DNA from: an uncultured Phycisphaeraceae bacterium
GTDB taxonomy: Bacteria > Planctomycetota > Phycisphaerae > Phycisphaerales > UBA1924
Assembly (NCBI GenBank): GCA_937899905.1
Contig: CALCCF010000082.1
Location: forward strand, 1 to 59,386
Direction: 5' to 3'
Length of the DNA: 59,386 bases
Part shown: piece by piece, positions 1-8,903 of the stretch
Layout: every line of letters starts with the position of its first letter
Numbering within the stretch: position 1 is the stretch's first letter
Position numbers and translations under genes: made by a program
The notes under the pieces: generated by a model
Told to the model about the DNA's origin: nothing
Database searches by the model: none
The model's input: the letters and a program-made list of their open reading frames with translations, nothing else

Positions 1-1
1 G

Positions 2-1567
2 TTCGGCTGCGTCGTTGTCTTCGCGTTGGCGTGCTTCGGCGCGGACGGTGTGTTCTAGTCGGCGATCTTCGGCGGGGACGCGGTCTTCGAGTCGGCGATC
101 TTCGGCGGGGACGCGGGGTTCTTCTCGGCGAGCTTCGGCGGGGATGCGGACTTTGAGTCAGCGAGCTTCGGCGGGCACGCGAACTTTCGCTTGGCGAGCT
201 TCGGCGGGGATGCGGACTTTCGCTCGGCGAGCTTCAAGCGTTCCGTGTTTGTTGAACGCTGTACGTTCGCCGTCCAGCCCGTATTCGTGGCCGCACGGTT
301 CTCGGATCAGCAGGCCTTCAAGACCGACGCGTCGTTCGCGGCCGCACGATTCCAGAACGATGCTGGCGATACCGCGTCGTTCGGCAGGCGTGTGCCAAGC
401 TTGGAAGCCAGGACCGGCTCGGCGTCGCCGAGGAGCGCCGCGGCGTGGTTGCGCGGCTGGCGCGGGTTCGTCGCTCGCCGGTTGTGGTGGCGCGCGGTCG
501 TCCAAGGCAGCAGCCGGCGCCTGCGCTGGGACACGGTCCGCGCGTTCGGCGAGTCGGCCATCCTGACGCGAGCATCCACGTCGGCCCTGGTGCTGGTGCC
601 CATCACCACCGCGCTCTGGCCCGCACTGCGCCGCGCCGTCGAGCACATCGGCCAGCAGCAGGGCGGCCAGCTGTTGCTGCCCGAGGGCACCAGCGTCGTG
701 CTGCCCGACGACGCGACGCTGGTCATCTCCGAGACCACGGCGACCGGCTTGACACCGACGTCACCCGAGACGGCCTGGGTGCTGCCCGAGGACATGCCGT
801 GGGTCTGGGCGGCCCTGTTCTTCGCCGCGCTGTTCGTGGTGCTGGGCCGCGTGCTGTACCAGGCCTTCGTGCCCCACGAGGTCCGCGAGGCCACGCGCGT
901 CGACTTCATCGAACAACAGGCCACCACGTACCGACAGGCCGAGCCCGACGAGCGGCGCCAGCTCATCCAGCGCGCCATCGAGGCCGTCGACCAAGCCGGC
1001 CGCGATCCCGTGCTGCGCGAGTTCCGCCACCGCCGCCTCGTGCGCGACGACGGCCTGGTGGTCTGGATCCCCGAGCGGGTCGAGGACTTCGAGTACGACG
1101 CCGGAAGGGTGCCCAACCCGGCGCGGCGTGACGACGTGCGGGCCGCGCTGGGCAAGGCCGGCGCGAGCGAGGAAGACGAAGCGTGGGATGGTTCCTCGGC
1201 GAAGCCGCAGATGCTACGGACGGCCGAGCCGGTCATGTCGGCCGACTCTCGCCGGGTGATCGCCGTGCGGGCCGGGGCGGAGGCCCGCTACGACCTCGTG
1301 ACCCGGCAGCACCGCCGCTGGGCCTGGGCCGCGATGTGGTTGTACACGCTGGCGATGGTGCTGGTCATCGTGGTCGTGTATGACCAGTCGATGGCGATCC
1401 TGCGCGAGACCGGCCTGCACGGGGCGTCCGAGGTTGTCCGCTACGGCCTGCCAGCCGTGTGCCTCGTGGCCCTCACCGGCATGTTGTCGTGGCTGGTGAT
1501 CGACGCGCTCTTCGGCTGGCTGTGGCCCAATCTCGGCCGGCGCTGGAAGAGGCTGACCGCTGGCTGA
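2..1567 (+). pseudogene. Pentapeptide-repeat membrane protein, 5' truncated by the window and interrupted by an in-frame TAG
   Basis: The frame running to 1567 opens with 11-residue repeats (SASFGGDADFE and variants; 33-bp units at about 26, 59, 92, 125, 158, 191 and 224), the F-x-x-A-x-F spacing of Pentapeptide_3-type right-handed beta helices. About four hydrophobic segments follow (around 584-655, 797-870, 1318-1400 and 1440-1530), so the C-terminal part is a membrane anchor. The repeats continue upstream of a TAG at 56-58, which sits where sibling units carry GAG. After the stop the only plausible start is a TTG at 191 with no ribosome-binding site. I infer a nonsense mutation, a sequencing error, or a gene restarted at TTG. 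The function of the family is not known. Confidence 0.6.
26..235 (+). repeat. 33-bp coding tandem repeats of the pentapeptide region
   Basis: Seven tandem units of 33 bp, each starting TCGGCG or TTGGCG and containing TTCGGCGGGGACGCG or a variant. Each encodes an 11-residue A-x-F/A-x-F unit. The period is a multiple of three and fits a repeated protein fold, unlike the noncoding 21-bp arrays elsewhere in the window. Confidence 0.85.
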
Positions 1568-1611
1568 CCGCGGGTCGGCCCTTGCAAAGGCCCGTAACCC
1601 GCCGGGCGTAG

Positions 1612-1635
1612 GTCCGAATACCAAAACCGCCCTGG
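1612..1635. repeat. 24-bp element, copy 1, flanking 21-bp array 1
   Basis: This 24-bp block with the core ACCAAAACCG matches 6633-6656 at 22 of 24 positions. In both places it lies at the end of a 21-bp repeat array that is far from the adjacent dockerin gene. It is not part of any recognised gene. Confidence 0.75.
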
Positions 1636-1666
1636 TGACCCCCAGAAGGGCCTCCGCCCCACCAAG

Positions 1667-1855
1667 GACTCAATCCTGCGCGGTCGGAACTCAATCTGGG
1701 GCGGCCGGAACTGAATCTGGGGCGGTCGGAATCCAATCTGGCGCGGCTTAGGCTCTTGTCTGCGCGGCGAGATGGTCTTCCAGCGCGGCAAGAACGCTGA
1801 CCGACGCGACAAGAACCGCGTTCATGGCGGAGCGAGTCTTCCTCTGGGCCAGCGG
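1667..1855. repeat. 21-bp degenerate tandem array 1
   Basis: The intergenic stretch 1568-1881 contains about nine 21-bp units. The first four (1667, 1688, 1709, 1730) are most alike, e.g. AACTCAATCTGGGGCGG followed by CCGG. Later units drift but keep a GCGG or CGCG core. Units near 1793-1834 begin GAACGC or GAACCG, like array 2. The array ends about 27 bp past the stop of the minus-strand dockerin gene at 1882. All frames stay largely open because 21 is a multiple of 3 and the DNA is GC-rich, so I do not call a gene here. Confidence 0.8.
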
Positions 1856-1881
1856 CGCCGCACGCGCCGGGCTCGCGCCCG

Positions 1882-3207
1882 TTACGGGCACCCCCCGTCG
1901 AACGCGTTCTGGAAGGCGAGGAAGTCGAAGATCGTCAGCGCGCCATCGCCGTCGAAGTCGGCCCGCGGGTCTTCGGTGTCGAAGAGGTTCTGGAACTCGA
2001 GGAAGTCGAAGATCGTCAGCTCGCCGTCCCCATCGAGGTCGGCCGGGCAGAAAGGGCCACAGAGGTTCAGCAGCACGCTCGCGGCGTTGCCGGTCGCGTT
2101 GAACACGACGATGTCCGGGTCGTTGTCGCCATCGAGATCGCCCAGGCCCACACCCCCAGGCCCCGAGCCGCCGCCGTACTGGTCCCGCGGCGCGAACGTG
2201 CCGTCGCCAACGCCCGTCAGCACGCTCACGCTATTGCCCAGGAGGTTGGGCACCGCCATGTCCAGCACGCGATCGCCGTCCAGGTCGGCCAGCGCGACAT
2301 CGAACGGCCCGTTGCCGGCGGCGTAGCGCACCTGGGGATCGAACGTGCCGCCGCCACGGTTGATCAGCACGCTCACGTCGTCGGTCACCTCGTTCGCCAC
2401 GACGATGTCCGGCTCGCCGTCGCCGTTGAGATCGCCCACGGCCACGCTCTGGGGCACATCGCCCGCGGCGTAGCGCACCTGCGGCGCAAGCGTCCCGTCG
2501 CCGTTGCCCATCAGCACGCTAACGTCGTCGCTCAGCACGTTGGCGACGACCAGGTCCAGGCTGCCGTCGCGGTTGACGTCGCCCAGCGCCAGCCGCCACG
2601 GCCGGTCGCCGGCGGTGTACGTTACCGGCGCCGCGAACAGGCCGCCGGTGTTGAGCATCACGCTCACGACGTCGAGGTCCTGGTTGGGCACGATCATGTC
2701 CAGGTCGCCATCGCGGTCGAGGTCGCCAAGGACAACGTCGCGCGGCTGATCGCCGACCGCCACGCGCCGCTCGAGCCCGAACGTGCCATCACCGTTGCCC
2801 GGCAGCACACTCGCGTCGTCGGTGCGCGCGTTGGGCACGACGATGTCCAGGCGGCCGTCGTTGTCGATGTCCCCGAGCGCCACGGCCTGGGGCTGCTCGC
2901 CAACGTCCCGCCTGCTCGATGGCCCGAAGGTCCCATCGCCAAGGCCCAGCCGGATGGTGACGTCGTTGCTGAAAGAGTTCGCCACGACCATGTCGAGCGT
3001 GCCGTCGCGGTTCAGATCGCCGAGCGCGATGCCCGAAGGGAACGACCCCGCGGCGTACCCAACTGGCCCGGCGAACGCCTGCCCGGGTGAGCACGATTGC
3101 GCGAGGGCCTTGGATGGGCCCAGTGCCGCGGGCCCGCACACAACGACGCAGGCGGCGACCGCAGTGCGGATCGGCATCGGACAAGGCTTCTTGAGGTATG
3201 CTGGCAT
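1882..3207 (-). CDS. Secreted FG-GAP/VCBS repeat protein with C-terminal GC-type dockerin
   Basis: 441 aa. An N-terminal signal peptide ends near ALAQS. About seven tandem blade repeats of roughly 45 residues follow, with Ca-binding motifs such as GDLNRDGTLDMVVAN and the blade end VSVLMGNGDGT, giving a predicted beta-propeller. The last 55 residues are two EF-hand-like loops (ADLDGDGELTIFDF and ADFDGDGALTIFDF, each followed by FQN.F), ending in GGCP. The start is supported by an AGGAG-like site just upstream. It is the downstream-most of four similar minus-strand genes. Extracellular or surface location is inferred; ligand unknown. Confidence 0.9.
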   Translation of the reverse strand: MPAYLKKPCPMPIRTAVAACVVVCGPAALGPSKALAQSCSPGQAFAGPVGYAAGSFPSGIALGDLNRDGTLDMVVANSFSNDVTIRLGLGDGTFGPSSRRDVGEQPQAVALGDIDNDGRLDIVVPNARTDDASVLPGNGDGTFGLERRVAVGDQPRDVVLGDLDRDGDLDMIVPNQDLDVVSVMLNTGGLFAAPVTYTAGDRPWRLALGDVNRDGSLDLVVANVLSDDVSVLMGNGDGTLAPQVRYAAGDVPQSVAVGDLNGDGEPDIVVANEVTDDVSVLINRGGGTFDPQVRYAAGNGPFDVALADLDGDRVLDMAVPNLLGNSVSVLTGVGDGTFAPRDQYGGGSGPGGVGLGDLDGDNDPDIVVFNATGNAASVLLNLCGPFCPADLDGDGELTIFDFLEFQNLFDTEDPRADFDGDGALTIFDFLAFQNAFDGGCP

Positions 3208-3258
3208 GTCTCTCTCCTCTGCTCTTTGGTCCCCTGATCTGTCGTCGGAACGCGATTG

Positions 3259-4560
3259 CTATGGACAGCCGGTGTCGAAGGCCTTCTGGAACTCAATGAA
3301 GTCGAAGAGCGTTAATGCTCCGTCGCCGTCAAAGTCGGCGATGGGGCTGCCGGCGTCAAACAGGTTGAGGAATTCGAAGAAGTCGAAGACGGTGGCCTCG
3401 CCGTCGCCGTCCAGATCCACGCGGCAACGAAACGGGCCGCACTGGTTCAGCAGCACACCGACGGCGTCGTCGTTGCTGTTGGTGATCGCAAGGTCCGCGT
3501 CGCCGTCGGTATCAAAATCGGCTACGGCGATCGACGCAGGATTCTCGCCGACGCCGTAGAGCACCTGGGTCGTAAACGTGCCGTCGCCGGTGTTCAGCAG
3601 CACGCTGAGGTCATCACTGGCATCGTTCGCGACGGCGAGATCTGGAGCGCCGTCGCTGTTCAGGTCGGCGATTGCGACGGACTGCGGAGAGATCCCCACG
3701 TCGTAGGGCACACGGACGTCGAAGGTGCCGTCGCCGGGGTTGGGCAGCACGCTCACCGTGCCGTCCAGGTTGGTGATGGCCAGGTCGGCATCACCATCGG
3801 CGTCCAGATCCCCGAGCGACATCGACCAGGGGAAGCTGCCGGCACGGTATTGCTGCTCGCTGGTGAGCGTCCCCGCGCCGTCGTTGAGGAACACGCTGAC
3901 CGTGTCGCTCGAGAAGTTTGGCACGGCGATGTCTGGATCGCCGTCGCCATCGAGATCGCCGATCGCCGCCACCTGGGGCTGGTCGCCCGCCGCGTAGTGA
4001 ATCTCGGGCGCGAAGGTGCCATCGCCGTTGTTCAGCAACACGCTCACGGTGTCGTTGCCGATGTTGGTCGTCACGAGGTCAACGTTTCCATCGCCATCCA
4101 GATCGGCCGCGGATACGCTTGCAGGGGAGCGCTCGATGTCGTATTCGACACTGTCCGCGAAGGATCCATCGCCCTCGTTGAGCAGCACGCTCATGGTGTC
4201 GTCCTGGAAGTTGGTGACCGCGAGGTCGGGGCTGCCGTCGCCGTCGAGGTCGGCGATCGCAATCGAGGTTGGCAGGGTGCCCACGACGTAGCGCCCGACC
4301 CGCACAAACGCACCGACGCCATCGTTGCGCAGGGTCACGACGGTGTCGTCGAAGGCGTTGACCACGGCCAGATCGCCGTCACCATCGCCATCGAGATCGC
4401 CAACGACGATCGAAACGGGCCCGTCGCCGGCGTCGTAGGCCGTCTGGGGTCTGAAGATCTCGGTGGGGTCGCACGGCTGGGCGAGCGTGGTGGCTGCGGC
4501 CAGGGCCGAGGCCATCAACGCGGAAGGGACCGCGGGCAGCGCGGTGCGGAATTCTGGCAT
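3259..4560 (-). CDS. Secreted FG-GAP/VCBS repeat protein with C-terminal GC-type dockerin
   Basis: 433 aa. I chose the ATG at 4560 because GGAGGAG lies just upstream and the next residues form a signal peptide ending AAATTLAQP. About seven blade repeats carry D-x-D-x-D-G loops (GDLDGDGDGDLAVVNA) and VSVLLNNGDGTF ends. The C-terminus is the duplicated dockerin-like module (VDLDGDGEATVFDF, ADFDGDGALTLFDF) ending KAFDTGCP. It is closely related in architecture to its neighbour at 1882-3207, so the pair are probable tandem duplicates. No enzymatic motif was seen. Confidence 0.9.
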   Translation of the reverse strand: MPEFRTALPAVPSALMASALAAATTLAQPCDPTEIFRPQTAYDAGDGPVSIVVGDLDGDGDGDLAVVNAFDDTVVTLRNDGVGAFVRVGRYVVGTLPTSIAIADLDGDGSPDLAVTNFQDDTMSVLLNEGDGSFADSVEYDIERSPASVSAADLDGDGNVDLVTTNIGNDTVSVLLNNGDGTFAPEIHYAAGDQPQVAAIGDLDGDGDPDIAVPNFSSDTVSVFLNDGAGTLTSEQQYRAGSFPWSMSLGDLDADGDADLAITNLDGTVSVLPNPGDGTFDVRVPYDVGISPQSVAIADLNSDGAPDLAVANDASDDLSVLLNTGDGTFTTQVLYGVGENPASIAVADFDTDGDADLAITNSNDDAVGVLLNQCGPFRCRVDLDGDGEATVFDFFEFLNLFDAGSPIADFDGDGALTLFDFIEFQKAFDTGCP

Positions 4561-4641
4561 CGTGGGTCTCCTCCTCACCACAGCGTACAGGAAGCCGCCC
4601 ACTCACGCAAGCGAATCTTCGAGGATCGGATGCACGCGCTG

Positions 4642-6495
4642 CTACGGGCAGCCGGCGTCGAAGGCGTTCTGGAACGCCAGGAAGTCGAACAGCGTGAGGC
4701 GTCCGTCGCCGTCGAAGTCGGCGATGGGGTCGCCGGCGTCGAAGAGGTTCTGGAACTCCAGGAAGTCGAACAGCGTGAGTCGGCCATCGCCGTCGATATC
4801 TGCGTCACAGCTTCCCACGTCACGGCCGAACACGATGAAGCTGGAGCCTGAGTTCAGCACGCCACCGACGCGTGCAATGGGCGCGCCGATGATCAGGTCG
4901 GGCATGCCATCTCCATTGACGTCGCCCGCGGAGTCGACCGAGAAGCCGCTGCGATCCCCATCCTCAGCTCCGCCCAGCCGGAAACCGTTTACGCCGTCCA
5001 AGTCAAACAAACGAAGTCTCGCTGGGAACGTGTCGCCAGAAGCGACGTCGCGACCATAGACGACGTAGCTCGCACCGGCACGGAATCGGCCAGCGGGATC
5101 GGCCGTCCGCGCGCCGATGATCAAGTCGTCGATGCCGTCCCCATCCACATCTCCGGCCGCGGCGACCGAGCAGCCGCTGGCATCCTGGAATGCCACACCA
5201 TCTATTCGCAGGCCCGTCACTCCGTCAAGATCCTCCAGCCGGAGCACCGGCGGGAACGTCGCGCCCGATGTGGTATCGCGGCCGAAGACCACGAAGCTTG
5301 AGCCTGCGTCTGTGTAGAACGACGCGAACTCCGCCTTGTACGCGCCGATGATCACATCGTCGATGCCGTCGCCATTGATGTCGCCCGCGGTCGCGACCTG
5401 ATCGCCGCTCTCGTCCGAGATATCGACGCCCAGCGCCCCAAACCCGTTTGTACCATCGATGTCGGCCAGTTCGAACACGGCCGGAAAGACCTCTCCCAAG
5501 GTCGAGTCGCGGCCGAAGACGACGTAGCTCATCCCCAAGTTTCCTCGGCTATCTGCTCCGACGCCAGTGGCACCGATGATCAGATCGTCGAGGCCATCGC
5601 CATTCACGTCTCCCGCAAAGGCGACAGATCTGCCGCTGTAGTCTCCTTCGCTCACTCCATCCAGTCGGAAACCGTTCGTTCCGTCGATGCTCGCAAGCGA
5701 CAAGGTCGCAGGAAACGGTGTTCCAGATGACACGTCTCGGCCGTAGATGACGTAGCTTGAGCCGGCATCAGTCCGGCCGTCGGGGTCTGCATCGAACGCC
5801 CCGATGATCAGGTCGTCGATTCCGTCCGCGTTGACATCGCCAGCCGCGGCCACCGCGCTGCCACTGTTGTCATTCTCACCTGCGCCATCGACTCGAAATC
5901 CGTTCTCGCCGTCGAGATCTGCGAGTTGCATGACCGCAGGGAACGTGGCGCCGGATGCTCCGTCTCGGCCGAAGACTACAAAGCTCGAGCCCGCATTGGT
6001 GAGGCCGCCGGGATCCGCCCGCGGCGCCCCGATGATCAAGTCGTCGATACCATCGCCATTCACGTCGCCAGCGGAGTCGATTCGCTGGCCTGTGTAGTCT
6101 CCGGCGATCACGCCATCCAGGCGGAATCCGTTCGTTCCATCGAGCTCATCCAACTCCATAGCGGATGGGAAAGGCGTACCCGAAGAGCTATCTCGGCCGA
6201 AGAAGACGTAGCACGAGCCGGGATCCGTGCTGGAGTCGCGCGCTCCCGTGGCCCCAATGATGAAGTCATCCAAGCCGTCACCGTTCACATCACCGGCAGA
6301 TGCAACGGCGCTGCCGCTGAAGGTGTCGGACGTGACGCCATTGATGCGGAACCCGATCTCACCATCGAGATCGGCGAGTTGGAGAGCAACGGGAAACGGG
6401 TCTCGCAGGCCGCCCTGGGCAAGCACCATCGGTTCGCAGGCCAGCGGCAGGCCAACCACGGCTGCCAGCGTTCCCAAACGATTACTCGGACGCAT
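4642..6495 (-). CDS. Secreted integrin-type FG-GAP repeat protein with GC-type dockerin
   Basis: 617 aa from the ATG at 6495, which begins a signal peptide ending near EPMVLAQGG. The frame stays open further upstream, but that stretch only translates the 21-bp array and is rejected. The body has about seven repeats of roughly 65 residues in integrin-alpha style: SAGDVNGDGIDDLIIGAP, then an A-G-S-S-Y-V-V-F-G-R strand, then an L-x-D-L-D-G-x-N-G-F-R blade. It ends with the duplicated dockerin (ADIDGDGRLTLFDF, ADFDGDGRLTLFDF) and NAFDAGCP. This differs from the shorter VCBS-type blades of the two downstream genes. Confidence 0.9.
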   Translation of the reverse strand: MRPSNRLGTLAAVVGLPLACEPMVLAQGGLRDPFPVALQLADLDGEIGFRINGVTSDTFSGSAVASAGDVNGDGLDDFIIGATGARDSSTDPGSCYVFFGRDSSSGTPFPSAMELDELDGTNGFRLDGVIAGDYTGQRIDSAGDVNGDGIDDLIIGAPRADPGGLTNAGSSFVVFGRDGASGATFPAVMQLADLDGENGFRVDGAGENDNSGSAVAAAGDVNADGIDDLIIGAFDADPDGRTDAGSSYVIYGRDVSSGTPFPATLSLASIDGTNGFRLDGVSEGDYSGRSVAFAGDVNGDGLDDLIIGATGVGADSRGNLGMSYVVFGRDSTLGEVFPAVFELADIDGTNGFGALGVDISDESGDQVATAGDINGDGIDDVIIGAYKAEFASFYTDAGSSFVVFGRDTTSGATFPPVLRLEDLDGVTGLRIDGVAFQDASGCSVAAAGDVDGDGIDDLIIGARTADPAGRFRAGASYVVYGRDVASGDTFPARLRLFDLDGVNGFRLGGAEDGDRSGFSVDSAGDVNGDGMPDLIIGAPIARVGGVLNSGSSFIVFGRDVGSCDADIDGDGRLTLFDFLEFQNLFDAGDPIADFDGDGRLTLFDFLAFQNAFDAGCP

Positions 6496-6632
6496 CGCAA
6501 TCCCCCTCGCGCCGACGGCGGGCCGGCTCGTTCGAACAAGGTACAGCAATCGGCTGGACGGATCAACGGGACTTTCTGGGCTCCGCACGCGTTCCTTCGC
6601 GCCGGCCCCGCCGATAACGCCCCGAATCTCAC

Positions 6633-6656
6633 GTCCGATTACCAAAACCGTCCTGG
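6633..6656. repeat. 24-bp element, copy 2, flanking 21-bp array 2
   Basis: Matches 1612-1635 at 22 of 24 positions and has the same placement: immediately next to a 21-bp array, on the side away from a dockerin gene stop codon. It lies upstream of the signal-peptide start of the 4642-6495 gene, so it could also sit in that gene's leader. Confidence 0.75.
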
Positions 6657-6665
6657 CGCCCCCGA

Positions 6666-6875
6666 GAGGAGTTCTGGCCGAGCGCAGAATCGTTCTGGGC
6701 ACGCCACGAGCGATTCTGCTGGCGACACGAACTCCTCGCGTCGCGATCAGAACGGCACGCGTCGCGACCAGAACTCCTCGCGTCGCGATCAGAACGGCTC
6801 CCATCGCGGCAAGAACGCCTCCCGTCGCGATCGGAACGGCTCCCGACGCGACACGAACGGTGCTCCACGCCACGC
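6666..6875. repeat. 21-bp tandem array 2
   Basis: The 416-bp gap 6496-6911 holds ten 21-bp units. Seven start exactly with GAAC at 6729, 6750, 6771, 6792, 6813, 6834 and 6855; three more degenerate ones precede them (6666, 6687, 6708). A typical unit is GAACTCCTCGCGTCGCGATC plus A. The array starts about 37 bp past the stop of the minus-strand dockerin gene at 6912. There are no spacers between units, so this is not a CRISPR array. Role unknown. Confidence 0.9.
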
Positions 6876-6911
6876 GAGCCGTGCCCGCCAGCCTCGCCCA
6901 CCTCGAGCGTG

Positions 6912-8690
6912 CTATGGACACCCCGCCGAAAACGCGTTCTGGAAGGCCAGGAAGTCGAAGATGGTAAAGCCGCCGTCGCCGTCGAAGTCGGCTCGCGGGT
7001 CCATGATGTCGAAGAGGTTCTGGAACTCGAGGAAGTCGAAGATGGTCAGCGCGCCGTCGCCGTCGAGGTCGGCAGCGCAGGGGGCGCCGCCGAGCTGCCG
7101 GCCGAACACGACGAATGCCCGTTCCTCGCCGTACCCCGGCGACGGGTAGGTGCCGACGGCCAGATCTTCCAAACCATCGCCGTTGAGATCGCCGACGAAC
7201 TCGAGTGCAAAGCCGATGCGATCGCGGCTGGTGTCGCTGCCGACAATTACGAACCCGTTCGTGCCGTCGATGTCGCTGAGCTGCACGACCGGAGGGGGTG
7301 GGCTGTCGTCGCCAAAGAGGATGTAGACCTGCCCGAGTTCGCCTTCGGCGTATGGCGCCGAGATCGCGATGTCGTTGATGCCGTCGCCGTTGATGTCGCC
7401 AGCGGCGAGCGAACGGCCGCTGGCACCAAACTCCAGGTCGCCCTCGATCGTGAAGCCGTTCGTGCCGTCGAGGTCGCCAAGGTCCAGTTCGGGCGGGAAT
7501 CCGTCATCTCGCCCGAAGACCACGCGCGTGACGCCTGCGGAGTAGCGGCCGCCCACGTTTTCCAGAGGCGCACCGATCGCGAAGTCGTCCACGCCGTCGC
7601 CGTTAATGTCACCGACGCTCGCAACGGCCTGGCCGCTGTTGCCATACGTGCCCGTGGGGGGGACGACCTTAAAGCCATTCGTGCCATCGAGGTCGTCGAA
7701 CTCGTCGAGCACGCTCGATCGATCGGTATCGCCGTACACAACGTAGGAGATGCCGGCTCCGTACTGGCGGCGGGGCGCTCCTACGAGGAAGTCCTTGAAC
7801 CCGTCATCGTTGACGTCGCACACCGCGACGAGCGAACTACCGGCTCGCTCGTCCGGCTCGTCTCCGGCGATGCGCGCGCCGTCATCGGGCGTGAGATCGC
7901 CAACGTCGACGGTGGGGGGGAAAGGGTCAGCCGGATAGTTGCGGCCGTAGAACACGTACGCTGCGCCGACGAATGATGCACCGCCGGAACTGTATTGCAA
8001 TGCGCCAACGGCAAGATCCTCGAAGCCGTCGTTGTCAATATCACCGGAAGACGCCAGAGACGAGCCAAAGTAGTCGAATGGACTCTCGCCCCTGAACCGC
8101 ACTCCGTTGGTCTCGTCAATATCCTCGAGATTGAACAGCGAGGCAAACGGTCCGACCACGCCGACATCACGGCCGAAGACCACGTAAGCCTCGCCCGCAT
8201 CCCGCTTGCCATCAGGATCGGCTCGCTCCGCGCCGATCAACACGTCATCGATGCCGTCGCCATTCACATCGATGCCGCCGCTGACGGCCCGGCCTGCGCG
8301 GTCGCCCCGATTGACGCCGTCGATTCGGAGCCCGTCTTCGCCGTTCAGCGTGCTCACATCAACCACCGGCGGTAGTGTGGAGCCGCCAAAGAACACATAC
8401 GCGGCACCCTTGAACCCGCCCCCGTACTCGGCACCAACGATCAGATCCTGGAATCCGTCGCCGTCTAAGTCGCCGGCGCTCGCCACGTCACGACCAAAGA
8501 ACGCCCCAGACCCAGCGCCCTCCAGCCTGAACCCGGTCGTGCCGTCCAGTTCCATGAGGTCGAGCACCGAAGGGAACGGGTCGTCCTGCCCCAGCACGCC
8601 TGCGGGCACCGACCATGCCATGCCGCATGCGGCCAGCACAGAAATGGCCCTACGACGACCGGCCCGATCCCCAAAATCTGCCTCGTGCAT
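6912..8690 (-). CDS. Secreted integrin-type FG-GAP repeat protein with GC-type dockerin
   Basis: 592 aa. A signal peptide (about residues 12-35, ending GVLGQDD) precedes about seven integrin-alpha-like FG-GAP blades (VASVGDINGDGVDDFAIGAP and similar). The tail is the duplicated dockerin-like module (ADLDGDGALTIFDF, ADFDGDGGFTIFDF) ending NAFSAGCP. The start is supported by GGGAG about 8 nt upstream. A 37-nt stretch of its dockerin DNA (7007-7043) is identical to 1977-2013 in the last gene of the cluster, suggesting recent duplication or gene conversion. It is the first gene of the minus-strand cluster. Confidence 0.9.
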   Translation of the reverse strand: MHEADFGDRAGRRRAISVLAACGMAWSVPAGVLGQDDPFPSVLDLMELDGTTGFRLEGAGSGAFFGRDVASAGDLDGDGFQDLIVGAEYGGGFKGAAYVFFGGSTLPPVVDVSTLNGEDGLRIDGVNRGDRAGRAVSGGIDVNGDGIDDVLIGAERADPDGKRDAGEAYVVFGRDVGVVGPFASLFNLEDIDETNGVRFRGESPFDYFGSSLASSGDIDNDGFEDLAVGALQYSSGGASFVGAAYVFYGRNYPADPFPPTVDVGDLTPDDGARIAGDEPDERAGSSLVAVCDVNDDGFKDFLVGAPRRQYGAGISYVVYGDTDRSSVLDEFDDLDGTNGFKVVPPTGTYGNSGQAVASVGDINGDGVDDFAIGAPLENVGGRYSAGVTRVVFGRDDGFPPELDLGDLDGTNGFTIEGDLEFGASGRSLAAGDINGDGINDIAISAPYAEGELGQVYILFGDDSPPPPVVQLSDIDGTNGFVIVGSDTSRDRIGFALEFVGDLNGDGLEDLAVGTYPSPGYGEERAFVVFGRQLGGAPCAADLDGDGALTIFDFLEFQNLFDIMDPRADFDGDGGFTIFDFLAFQNAFSAGCP

Positions 8691-8903
8691 GTCGATCTCC
8701 CGTACGCCCCGCCAGTATGCCAGCGTCCACGAACAAGGTACTGGAAATCCGAGGGCCGTTCAATAGCGAATCGCGGCCCGGCTCGCCTCCCGTCTTTCCG
8801 CTGACCGATATCCTTGGATTGGGGCGTCTGGGACCAGGCGGCGGGCCACCGGAGGGCCCGATTCCAACCCGTACCCCGTCAAGTCCGCCACGGAGGGTGG
8901 CCC

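Noticed and set aside
55-237. Minus-strand reading frame with Lys/Ser/Pro repeats
   Set aside because: It is the antisense of the pentapeptide coding repeats and has no start signal.
6666-6875. CRISPR array
   Set aside because: Units are contiguous 21-mers without unique spacers, and no cas gene is in the window.
6496-6921. N-terminal extension of the 4642-6495 gene
   Set aside because: The extra residues only translate the 21-bp array; a signal peptide starts at 6495.
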